A DNA stretch of 50,190 bases, from contig PLWZ01000009.1 of NCBI GenBank assembly GCA_003151235.1, forward strand, positions 1-50,190. The letters run 5' to 3'. How positions within the stretch are numbered: the first letter of the stretch is position 1; the number at the start of each line of letters is the position of its first letter. Source of the stretch: Acidimicrobiaceae bacterium (GTDB lineage: Bacteria; Actinomycetota; Acidimicrobiia; Acidimicrobiales; RAAP-2). Position numbers and translations under genes: made by a program. A model generated the notes under the pieces. That model worked only from the letters and a program-made list of their open reading frames with translations. It was not told the origin of the DNA and did not search any database. Below, piece after piece: positions 42,820-49,815 of this stretch.

Positions 42820-44277
42820 CTATCCGATGTCTCGGCGTCGGAACTGGCGCGGCAGCGCCCGGTTATGCAGCGCTCTCTGACTGGTCAGATAGCCGAGCCC
42901 CCCGAGAGCAGCCGTCGCCGCGATGATCACGTCCCCTGCTTGCAGTGGTAGAGCGATCACTACAGGCAAGAGTGCACCGAGCACCCATACCAGTTGCTGG
43001 CGCGTTGCGAAGCGGGCAAAGACCCGGCCCTGCTGTTCTTCGGGTACATAGCGTTGGGTGATCGAGTCGAAGGAAGGCTGTCCAAGCGAACCTGCGACCC
43101 CGATCGATAACGCAAGAAACCCCTGGACCTGTAGGTCACCCCAGACCGCCGTCAGGCTGCCAACCACCGCGACCAGCCAAAGTGCGCTGAGTAGAATTTG
43201 CGGCTCGCCGAGGCGCCGCCGCAGCCTGGACACAAGCAACAGCCCTAGAAGTGAACCCGCTCCGCTTGCCCCGAGAGCCAACGCGTACCAGAACAGAGAC
43301 GCGTGGAGTCGGCGGAGACCGAATGCCAGCATGAACACAAAGAAGCCTGCAGTACCCCGAAGTAACGAATTGGCTGTGAGCCCGAGTAACACGGGCGGCT
43401 CAGCCAGCGGCTGAAGGCTGGCCAGATCTGGGTCGGATGCACCTTTCCCAAGCGACCGAGCGCGACGAAACCCTCCGCCGAGGGTTTCGGTGTTTGGATC
43501 CGACCCACGGCGCCGGCTGACAGGGAGTCGGGCCGCGGCAATCGCTGCAGCAGCGAAGACCAAGGTGTCAAAGATGAGGACGCCCGGAGCTCCAAAGAGT
43601 TTCAGGATCGGTACCCCCGGGACGGCCGCCATGAACCCCGCTAGCGTTCCGAGCAGCGTCAATCGCGCGTTCAGGGCTGCATATCCGTGGACGGGAGCGT
43701 CCTCTTCGCGGCCGGGCTGGACCTCGATCGGGGATGCATCTCGCATAGCGGTGCCGAGCGTCATCATTTCCGGGACGAGCGCTCCTCGGGTGACCAGATA
43801 CAGCTTCGAGAGCACCAAGATCAAGAAGGCTTCGGGAAAGAGCCATACGCTGTTGATGCTTAAGGCCATCAACGGGCACAGCAGGCCTCGCCCCACAGCC
43901 GCAACCACGGCAGCGCCACGCTTTCCCCCCCGGCTGCGGTCGATCAACGGACCGAGTAGCGGCGCGACCACGGCAAAGGGGGCCAAGGTTAACAGCAGGT
44001 ATAGCAGCACCTTGCTAGTCGCCTCGTGGGTAGGAATCGAAAAGAAGAGCGAATCTGCCAACGAGATGGTGACCAGGGTGTCTCCAGCTAACATAAGTAC
44101 CTGAACCAGGGCGAGCCGCCCGAAGGGGACCCGCTGATCGAAGAGGTCGGATATAGCGTGTCGGGCCAGCGCCCGGAGCTGGTCCAGCCGGTCCGAAATC
44201 GCCACTCCGCTTACAGTACGTGTCTTGAGACCAGCGAGGGGCCAGGGGTGCTGCCCTCTGCCGACAGGCTTCGACAC
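42820..44277 (-). CDS. MFS-type transporter (putative exporter)
   Basis: A 485-residue integral membrane protein with about 10-12 hydrophobic helices in two halves, separated by a charged central loop near residues 250-290 (RRGSDPNTETLGGGFRR). Signature-like sequences include PLLGPLIDRSRGGKRGAAVV after helix 2, matching the MFS loop motif GxxxDRxGRR, and VPEEQQGRVFARFATRQQLV. It probably exports the product of the adjacent biosynthetic genes; the substrate is inferred only from context. It is convergent with the GNAT-B gene. Confidence 0.82.
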   Translation of the reverse strand: MSKPVGRGQHPWPLAGLKTRTVSGVAISDRLDQLRALARHAISDLFDQRVPFGRLALVQVLMLAGDTLVTISLADSLFFSIPTHEATSKVLLYLLLTLAPFAVVAPLLGPLIDRSRGGKRGAAVVAAVGRGLLCPLMALSINSVWLFPEAFLILVLSKLYLVTRGALVPEMMTLGTAMRDASPIEVQPGREEDAPVHGYAALNARLTLLGTLAGFMAAVPGVPILKLFGAPGVLIFDTLVFAAAAIAAARLPVSRRRGSDPNTETLGGGFRRARSLGKGASDPDLASLQPLAEPPVLLGLTANSLLRGTAGFFVFMLAFGLRRLHASLFWYALALGASGAGSLLGLLLVSRLRRRLGEPQILLSALWLVAVVGSLTAVWGDLQVQGFLALSIGVAGSLGQPSFDSITQRYVPEEQQGRVFARFATRQQLVWVLGALLPVVIALPLQAGDVIIAATAALGGLGYLTSQRALHNRALPRQFRRRDIG

Positions 44278-44411
44278 GTATCACCGCTGAGTGTGGGTCC
44301 AAGAAAAGTCACTGACAATAAAGCAAATGGGTCGAGACGTGATCACTTGCGCCCGAGCCACCTGACTCGGTTCCGTTGCATCGTTGCCACTCAAAGCACA
44401 GCGCCCTTCCG

Positions 44412-45118
44412 TCCGTCGTCTTCTTCCCTTCCATCCTCGAGCATCGCCGACGCATCGACCGGGCCCTGTTCGCGGTGGTGATGGAGGCCTATGTCCACGG
44501 GGTGTCGACCAGGAAAGTGGACGACCTGGTTCAGGCGCTGGGAGCCCCGTCGGGGATGTCCCGCTCCGAGGTGCCCGGATCTGCACCGAGCTCGACAAGG
44601 ACCTGGAGTCCTTCCGGACCCGCCCCCTCGGCCATGTCGCCTTCCCCTATCTGTTCTGCGACGCCACCTATCTGAAGGGGCGGGTGAAAGGCCAGGTCTT
44701 GGGCCTCGACATCGGCGACTCAGAGGACGGGGCCTTTTGGACGGCCTTCTTGAAGGGCCTGCGGTCTCGGGGCTTGGGTGAGGTGAAGCTGGTCATCTCG
44801 GACCATCGCCTGGGCCTGAAAGAGCCCATCGCCAAGGTGTTCGTCGGGGCGTCCTGGCAGCGCTGCCGGGTGCACTTCATGCGCAACGCCTTGGCCAAGG
44901 TCCCTCGGGCGCAGTCCCAGATGGTGGCAGCCGCGATCCAGACGATCTTCGCCCAGGCCGACCGCGCTCACGTCCGAGCATGGCTGGTGGAAGTGGCCGG
45001 GACCCTGCGAGCCCAGTTCGGAGACGTCGCGGCCAAGCTCGATGATGCCGGCGAGGACTGATCGCCTTCTCGGCCTTCCCCTCACCGCATTGGACCAACT
45101 GGTCGACCAATCCCCTGG
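44412..45118 (+). mobile_element. dead IS256-family (mutator-type) transposase remnant
   Basis: Successive frames give RRIDRALFAVVMEAYVHGVS, STRKVDDLVQALG, ICTELDKDLESFRTRPLGHV, CDATYLKGR, GLDIGDSEDGAFWTAFLKGL, KLVISDHRLGLKEPIAKVF, SWQRCRVHFMRNALAKVP and finally AFSAFPSPHW and STNPLE. These are IS256-family landmarks including two catalytic aspartates (DATY, SDH). Frameshifts near 44567 and 45060, an internal deletion after DATYLK, and loss of everything after NPLE (including the catalytic Glu) make it inactive. It abuts the tyrosinase relic. Confidence 0.85.
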
Positions 45119-45159
45119 AGCCAGGGGGTAGTCCGCTGGGAAAACTGTAGGCGCCATAA

Positions 45160-45705
45160 CCCACCGGTTTCTGGGCGGGCATCCACGGGTTGCCGCTTCC
45201 GATCTCCTGTACGCACGGGACGCCGCTGTTCTTGCCTTGGCATCGGGCGTACCTCTACTACTTCGAGCAGTACCTGATCGACCAGGAGCCCACAGTGACC
45301 CTCCCATAGTGGGATTGGTCTGCTCAACAGGGAATGCCTCAGATCTACGCCGACAGCGCGGCATCAAACCCGCTCAACGGATCGCCAATCGCCGGAATTC
45401 CGGACAGCCAGTTTGCTGGACAACAGATGTCCCCTGTCACCGACACCTACCGGGTGCCCGGTCGTCCCGCGGCTCTTCCCCCCGCGGCCCATGTGGCGTG
45501 GCTGCTCAGCCTCGAGACTTTCGCCGACTTCTGGCAACAGGTTGAGCAAACCCACAACAACGTCCACTCATGGGTTGGCGGAACGATGGACGAGATCCCC
45601 GTGGCCGCCTTCGACCCAATCTTTTGGGGCCCACCACACGATGATCGACCGGATCTGCGCACTGTGGCAACAGAAGCACCCGGGAGCGGGGACCGGCGGT
45701 TTAGT
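45160..45705 (+). pseudogene. tyrosinase/polyphenol oxidase, N-terminal part, broken
   Basis: The frame encodes TGFWAGIHGLPLPI, THGTPLFLPWHRAYLYYFEQ, a nonsense codon in the conserved LPYWDW motif (read as LP-stop-WDW), then QQVEQTHNNVHSWVGGTMDE, DPIFWG and, after a frameshift near 45630, AHHTMIDRICALWQQKHPG. These are the CuA and CuB copper-ligand histidine regions of tyrosinase-type di-copper oxidases. A TAA also precedes TGFW in frame. The IS481 element interrupts the gene at 45706, and the matching C-terminal part resumes after it. Confidence 0.85.
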
Positions 45706-46763
45706 TGTAATACCCACGAGCGTTGTTGATTCTCCTGGTCCGCCCACGAGGTGAGCCCCCGGGGACAGTGTGGAGCTGTTCACACACCCACACGACCCCA
45801 GGAGGCTCCGTGCACGCTAACGCTCGACTCACCCCGATTGGCAGATTGACCCTGTGTTTGCGCATTGAGCAGGGACGGCCGGTGGCCCACGTGGCGCCGG
45901 AGATGGGCATCTCGCGGGCCACGGGCTATAAGTGGTGGAGGCGGTTCTGCGAGGAGGGGGTCGATGGTCTGGTTGACCGCTCGAGCCGGCCGCATCGCTG
46001 CCCCCATCGGACTGCCCCCGATCTCGAGGCCCAGATCGCCGAGCTGCGGGCCGAGCTCAAGCTCGGACCAGCCCGCATTGGCTATCGCCTGGGCGGGGCC
46101 CCTTCGACCGTGCACCGGGTCCTTGTCCGCCTCGGCCTCAATCGTCTCGCCTGGATGGACCGCCCGACCGGCCGGGTGATCCGGCGCTATGAGCGTGAGC
46201 GTCCCGGTGAGCTCATCCACATCGATATCAAAAAGCTGGGCAAGATCCCTGATGGCGGGGGCTGGAGGACGCTTGGCCGCCAGGCCGGCAAGAAGAACAA
46301 CAACGGGATGGGCTCGACCCGGGTTGGCTATGGGTTCATCCACTCAGCTGTTGACGACCACAGTCGACTGGCCTACTCAGAAATCCACTCCGACGAGCGC
46401 CAAGAGACTGCTACCGCCTTTTGGCGCAGGGCCCAGGCCTGGTTCTTGGACCGTGGCATCGCAGTCGAAGAAGTGCTCACGGACAATGGCAGCTGCTATC
46501 GCAGCCGCATGTTCAGAGCTGCCCTGGCCGACGTCACGCACCGCAGGACCAAGCCATATCGACCCCAGACCAACGGCAAAGTCGAACGCTTCAACCGCAC
46601 CATGCTCGAAGAATGGGCATACGTGAAGCCCTGCGCGTCAGAAGCAGAACGCAGGGAGGCCTTCGAACTCTTCTTGCATCTCTACAATCATCACCGCAGC
46701 CACTCAGCTCTCGAGGGCAAGCCCCCCATTAGTCGGGTCGACAACCTGGTTGGGTATTACACC
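45706..46763 (+). mobile_element. complete IS481-family insertion sequence
   Basis: Terminal inverted repeats are visible: the left end TGTAATACCCA (45706-45716) is matched by TGGGTATTACA (46751-46761) at the right end. The flanks share TAGT (45702-45705 and 46764-46767), a possible 4-bp target duplication if the element ends at 46763. It carries a single transposase gene and splits a tyrosinase gene. Confidence 0.85.
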
Positions 46764-46766
46764 TAG
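45810..46766 (+). CDS. IS481-family DDE transposase
   Basis: A 318-residue transposase, full length for the family. An N-terminal HTH (PEMGISRATGYKWWRRFCEE) is followed by a DDE/RNase-H-like domain with D139 (LIHIDIKKLG), D225 (VLTDNGSCY) and E259 (GKVERFNRT), a D-33-E spacing as in IS481/IS3-type enzymes. A GTG start at 45810 is supported by CAGGAGG upstream; the frame is open back to 45723 across the left terminus. The stop codon uses bases of the right flank, so it ends at the element border. It appears intact and may be active. Confidence 0.92.
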   Translation: MHANARLTPIGRLTLCLRIEQGRPVAHVAPEMGISRATGYKWWRRFCEEGVDGLVDRSSRPHRCPHRTAPDLEAQIAELRAELKLGPARIGYRLGGAPSTVHRVLVRLGLNRLAWMDRPTGRVIRRYERERPGELIHIDIKKLGKIPDGGGWRTLGRQAGKKNNNGMGSTRVGYGFIHSAVDDHSRLAYSEIHSDERQETATAFWRRAQAWFLDRGIAVEEVLTDNGSCYRSRMFRAALADVTHRRTKPYRPQTNGKVERFNRTMLEEWAYVKPCASEAERREAFELFLHLYNHHRSHSALEGKPPISRVDNLVGYYT

Positions 46767-46767
46767 T

Positions 46768-47348
46768 CCCAGTCGACCAGCCTCTAGGCCCTTTCCAACC
46801 CTCAACGTAGGGCAGACGCTCGATATCGCCACGCTGGGCTATGAGTATGCGGCCTCAACTAGCACTCGGAGGCCATAGCAGCTATGGGTACTCTCGACTC
46901 TTCCCCGGCGACCGTCACCCTCGAAGCCCCTACCGAACAGTTCACGCGTGCTGACCTTGCTTTTCATGGCGTTGACCACTCCAAGGCCAGCTTTGAAGGT
47001 CGGATCTTCTTCAACAATCCGGATGCTGACGCTCGGACTGACCCTGGCGACGAAACCTATGTCGGGTCGTTCTGGATCTTCGGGCACGGATGCTGCGCAG
47101 GAGACGAGGGACACTGCGAAGTCCCTACCGACGTACGGGCCTTTGACCTCAGGCTTGAGCACCAACTAACCCTGATGAGCGTGCGCGTCGTGGTCACCGA
47201 CAAGCTCCGGCAACTTGTTGAGCCGGGCCAAGCCTTCACGGTTCGGGTAGTCCCGTGCCTTCGGCCGGAGAACGCCGAATACCTGCCGGACGAGTTGTTA
47301 CAGAACCTGCTGGTGTTCGATCGCGTCGATCTGTTGACGTTCCAATAG
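46768..47348 (+). pseudogene. tyrosinase/polyphenol oxidase, C-terminal part
   Basis: Downstream of the IS481 element, PFPTLNVGQTLDIATLGYEY continues the tyrosinase gene (the usual junction after the catalytic domain) until a TAG at 46876. A second frame beginning at ATG 46884 encodes 154 residues with KASFEGRIFFNNPDA, YVGSFWIFGHGCC, GHCEVPTDVRAFDLR and FTVRVVPCLRP, the C-terminal domain of bacterial polyphenol oxidases. This last part is an open frame and might still be translated, but it lacks the copper domain. Confidence 0.75.
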
Positions 47349-47490
47349 GTGGGGTCCCTGCGCTATGCGGGGCCCGGTGCATGTGTGGAGGCACCCGTCC
47401 ATGTCGACCTGCGTCAACCGAGCCGGCATCCGGTGCACAGTTGTGGGGGTGAGGTATATATTGTGTACCCACAAGGTGTACAATGCACAG

Positions 47491-47814
47491 ATGGCCCAAA
47501 CTGTGGTTGTAAGACTGATCGACGACCTCGACGGTGGAGATGCCCACCACACCGTGACTTTCACCCTCGACAGCAAGTCCTACGAGATCGACCTAAGCGA
47601 GTCCAACCTTGAGCAGCTTCGTTCGGCGCTGAAGCCGTACGTAGAAAAGGCTCGCACGGTCGGTAAGAGTTCTCCGGCCCGCCGGGGGAGCACCCTATTC
47701 TCAAGGCTATCTCCGGACGAGAAAGCTCGTTTCCGAGCATGGGCCCAACTGCCAGACACCCGGCGCATCGTCGATGCCCGCGTTCAGTCGTGGATCGACG
47801 CAGGCAAGCCATGA
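47491..47814 (+). CDS. lsr2: Lsr2-like nucleoid-associated silencer
   Basis: A 107-residue protein with the Lsr2 N-terminal oligomerisation domain (MAQTVVVRLIDDLDGGDAHH, then TVTFTLDSKSYEIDLSESN). The linker and C-terminal DNA-binding helical domain (FRAWAQLPDTRRIVDARVQS) are less canonical, because the usual RGR minor-groove motif is not obvious. Lsr2 bridges AT-rich DNA and silences horizontally acquired genes in actinobacteria. The ATG at 47491 is chosen by alignment to the family start. A decayed duplicate lies at 31951-32229. It may silence the AT-richer cluster between the two copies (inference). Confidence 0.88.
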   Translation: MAQTVVVRLIDDLDGGDAHHTVTFTLDSKSYEIDLSESNLEQLRSALKPYVEKARTVGKSSPARRGSTLFSRLSPDEKARFRAWAQLPDTRRIVDARVQSWIDAGKP

Positions 47815-47968
47815 CCTCGAAGGCTTTGGTTCCTTAGGTCGGGCACACGGGCAACGATCAATAATTGGGCCGTATAGAGGTGCCCTGAACGTAATCGAGC
47901 CTCAAGATCTATCGCGAAGCGCAGTTATCGGGGGTGTTGCCGTCTGCGCAGCGTGCTCAGATTGCTAA
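47541..47968. repeat. right copy of the lsr2/ugd-remnant direct repeat
   Basis: This stretch matches 31951-32410 in the same orientation. The match is strong within the lsr2 part (long identical runs such as GAAAAGGCTCGCACGGTCGG), then patchier but still alignable through AGATCTATCGCGAA and into the dehydrogenase remnant. The copies are about 15.6 kb apart and bracket the biosynthetic cluster, MFS gene, IS256 relic and tyrosinase. Confidence 0.75.
47917..47968 (+). pseudogene. short remnant of UDP-glucose dehydrogenase N-terminus
   Basis: After AGATCTATCGCGAA the sequence encodes SAVIGGVAVCAAC, corresponding to the IAVIGxGxVGL start of UDP-glucose dehydrogenases and aligning with the longer remnant at 32330-32410. 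It stops within 20 codons. Confidence 0.45.
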
Positions 47969-48353
47969 CCGCCTCGACAGCCGGTCGGTCGTCGTAGCAG
48001 ATGATGCAGATTGGGATCAAGTCCTTCATTGGGCACTCTCGGTTCGTCCCACGTCGCGCGTTGTTGACAATCTCGCAACTGATCTCAATCACGAGGCGAT
48101 TGACTTGGCACCGGGGTCAGCGGCGCTCTCGCGGCTGAGCCAGGCCCGAAGCATCAATCCCCATGATGCGATCATCGTGGCTAACTGGGCCGGCGCAAGC
48201 GCCCAACTCGACATCGCAAATGGCGTCACGACCAACTTCTCCGAGTACACGCAATTGCTCGAAGCTGGCATGAAGACGGCATCAGGGCCGAGTAACTACC
48301 AGGAAATCATCAACGAGATGGCTCGCTACCAGCTGGAACTTGACGGTGGCTGA
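47934..48353 (+). CDS. hypothetical 139-residue protein
   Basis: Not recognised. A soluble protein with a mixed helical pattern (DADWDQVLHWALSVRP, AIIVANWAGASAQLDIANGV, NYQEIINEMARYQLELDGG). The nominal TTG start at 47934 overlaps the dehydrogenase remnant, so translation may begin later, for example at a GTG near codon 20. It may be the tail of a longer gene truncated by the duplication. It is convergent with the Sm-like gene, which ends 9 bases away. Confidence 0.45.
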   Translation: MLPSAQRAQIANRLDSRSVVVADDADWDQVLHWALSVRPTSRVVDNLATDLNHEAIDLAPGSAALSRLSQARSINPHDAIIVANWAGASAQLDIANGVTTNFSEYTQLLEAGMKTASGPSNYQEIINEMARYQLELDGG

Positions 48354-48361
48354 CCTGGGGG

Positions 48362-48664
48362 TTAGAAGATCCTCACCCCCAAGATCGCCTCCAACCCCAC
48401 GGTGTCGGGTTCACCGCTGGGTTGCCCAACGTCATCATCCCAGTGTTCATAGATCAAGGTGTCGCCACCGCTCACTGCAACGAGGACGGCCCCTAGCTCA
48501 CGTCCGTCCTTCGTGACCAGAGTGACGGCAATCTTGCTTTTGCAGAGAATCCCGAGGGCTTCGGCAAAACCAACGGCTTCTGGTGCGAACGAGATCCACA
48601 AGTCTCTCCATCCTCCGACGGCCCGAGCCATCTGCCCACTCCCGTAGCCTTGTCCTATGTCCAC
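48362..48664 (-). CDS. stand-alone Sm/SH3-like small protein
   Basis: Up to 100 residues; start GTG 48664 or ATG 48631, the latter behind GGGAGTGGG. The C-terminal 60 residues (IAVTLVTKDGRELGAVLVAV, then YEHWDDDVGQPSGEPDTVGL) align strand by strand with the C-terminal domain of the TPR protein at 14664-15686 (VVDVELKNGQTLCCVLIGA, GWDDGLDIPGGDPITVAL). It therefore looks like the free version of that domain. Function unknown; small Sm-like folds often bind RNA or peptides. Confidence 0.6.
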   Translation of the reverse strand: MDIGQGYGSGQMARAVGGWRDLWISFAPEAVGFAEALGILCKSKIAVTLVTKDGRELGAVLVAVSGGDTLIYEHWDDDVGQPSGEPDTVGLEAILGVRIF

Positions 48665-48666
48665 AA

Positions 48667-48924
48667 GTGAGCAACCTTGAACATTGGTACTGCTCGTTCG
48701 CGGACGCTCGGAACAAGATCATCCACGATGGAGTGATCCCCCCACTGGAATACAGAGCCAAGGGCTCAACCTACGAGGGCCATTACTTCCACGTCGGTGA
48801 GAGGTTGTTGCGCGAGACAATAGAAATTCTCTTCGATGCCGCCGGTTATCCTGATCTGTGGCGTTCTTCAATGTCTCGGGCTATCACCAGGGTGCTGAGA
48901 GATCTCGATGTATCTGGGGACTAA
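48667..48924 (+). pseudogene. truncated HEPN-domain gene
   Basis: An open frame encodes EHWYCSFADARNKIIHDGVI, containing the RNxxxH HEPN motif, followed by a helical end (VGERLLRETIEILFDAAGYP). No start codon with a ribosome-binding site precedes it, and the residues before the motif are too few for the normal four-helix domain, so it is a 5'-truncated relic. It overlaps the divergent Sm-like gene region. Confidence 0.55.
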
Positions 48925-48933
48925 TAATAAGCC

Positions 48934-48962
48934 TTGGCCTTTTCGACCAACTTTCGTACAAT
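48934..48962 (+). promoter_or_regulatory. promoter for the coiled-coil/HEPN-like pair
   Basis: TTGGCC (48934-48939), a 17-base spacer and TACAAT (48957-48962) make a good sigma-70-type promoter. The predicted transcript would start within a few bases of the ATG at 48972, implying a leaderless or near-leaderless mRNA. Confidence 0.55.
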
Positions 48963-48971
48963 AGAAGGATA

Positions 48972-49187
48972 ATGCAGGACGAACATTTTGAAGATCTAAG
49001 GCGCTTCGTTGCCAACACCGTTGGCCAGAGTGAAGAGCGATTGACCAAGCGCATTGACGACTTGTCCAAGAAGGTGGGCGAAGGCTTCGAAGGTGTTGGT
49101 GATGCCCTAGAAGCTCACACCAAGGACACCGACGAGCAACTAGCCGACCACGAACAGCGGATTTCCACTCTCGAGCAGGCGGCCTAA
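48972..49187 (+). CDS. small coiled-coil protein, possible antitoxin
   Basis: A 71-residue, highly charged protein predicted to be one long coiled coil (FVANTVGQSEERLTKRIDDL, then LEAHTKDTDEQLADHEQRIS). The ATG at 48972 is directly preceded by AAGGA and a promoter. It ends 6 bases before the HEPN-like gene. Order, size and spacing resemble an antitoxin followed by its toxin; no family assignment is possible beyond that. Confidence 0.6.
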   Translation: MQDEHFEDLRRFVANTVGQSEERLTKRIDDLSKKVGEGFEGVGDALEAHTKDTDEQLADHEQRISTLEQAA

Positions 49188-49193
49188 GGAGAC

Positions 49194-49796
49194 ATGCCGA
49201 CGGGCTCCGGCACTCCGCCTTCTCCGGCCCTGTCTCCTCTTTCATTTTACGCAGTCGAAGAGCGTCTCGGATTTGCTGAGAAACGGGCCAACGAACTCTT
49301 TGCCCTCAACGGTGGTGACCTGATCCACGCCGAGTCCAGCCCACGCCAACAGCTGGTCCAGGAGTTCTTCTTCCACCTCCTCGGAGCTATCGACGTATTT
49401 GCGCAATTCGTCAACGAGCAGCGAGTCTTGGGACACGATCCCCAAGACGTGTCGATCGGATACTTGCACGACAAAATCACGCCCACGACGGATCCCCTGG
49501 ACAGAGCTCTTCGCGAACTGTACGTAAATCCGAAGCGGAGTCCACTTCCCTCTGACCCCTACAGCGATGACGGCTATCTATACCGCGCCTACAACTATCG
49601 GCATCACGTGACGCATCGAAGGATGAATCCATGGCTGTTCCGGATGGGCAGCGTGCCGCCCGTGAGTTTCATACTTGACCCTCGAGTCCATCCAGGCAAC
49701 GGACCAAATCACTCCGTCCTGAGCTATGACGACGAGATGCAGGCCATGCTGGACCTTGTGGATAAGAGGGTGAGGGCTGCGAAGGCCGCGATCTAA
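49194..49796 (+). CDS. HEPN-like protein with Rx4H motif
   Basis: A 200-residue helical protein. Residues about 14-70 form long helices (YAVEERLGFAEKRANELFAL and LVQEFFFHLLGAIDVFAQFV). YRAYNYRHHVTHRRMNPW contains R-H-H-V-T-H, an Rx4H arrangement like the catalytic motif of HEPN RNases, with His instead of the common Asn at the second position. It follows the coiled-coil gene by 6 bases and shares its promoter. A toxin/RNase role is plausible but unproven; the protein could also be a non-catalytic HEPN relative. Confidence 0.6.
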   Translation: MPTGSGTPPSPALSPLSFYAVEERLGFAEKRANELFALNGGDLIHAESSPRQQLVQEFFFHLLGAIDVFAQFVNEQRVLGHDPQDVSIGYLHDKITPTTDPLDRALRELYVNPKRSPLPSDPYSDDGYLYRAYNYRHHVTHRRMNPWLFRMGSVPPVSFILDPRVHPGNGPNHSVLSYDDEMQAMLDLVDKRVRAAKAAI

Positions 49797-49815
49797 ATCG
49801 AGGGTTTTGGCTCAC

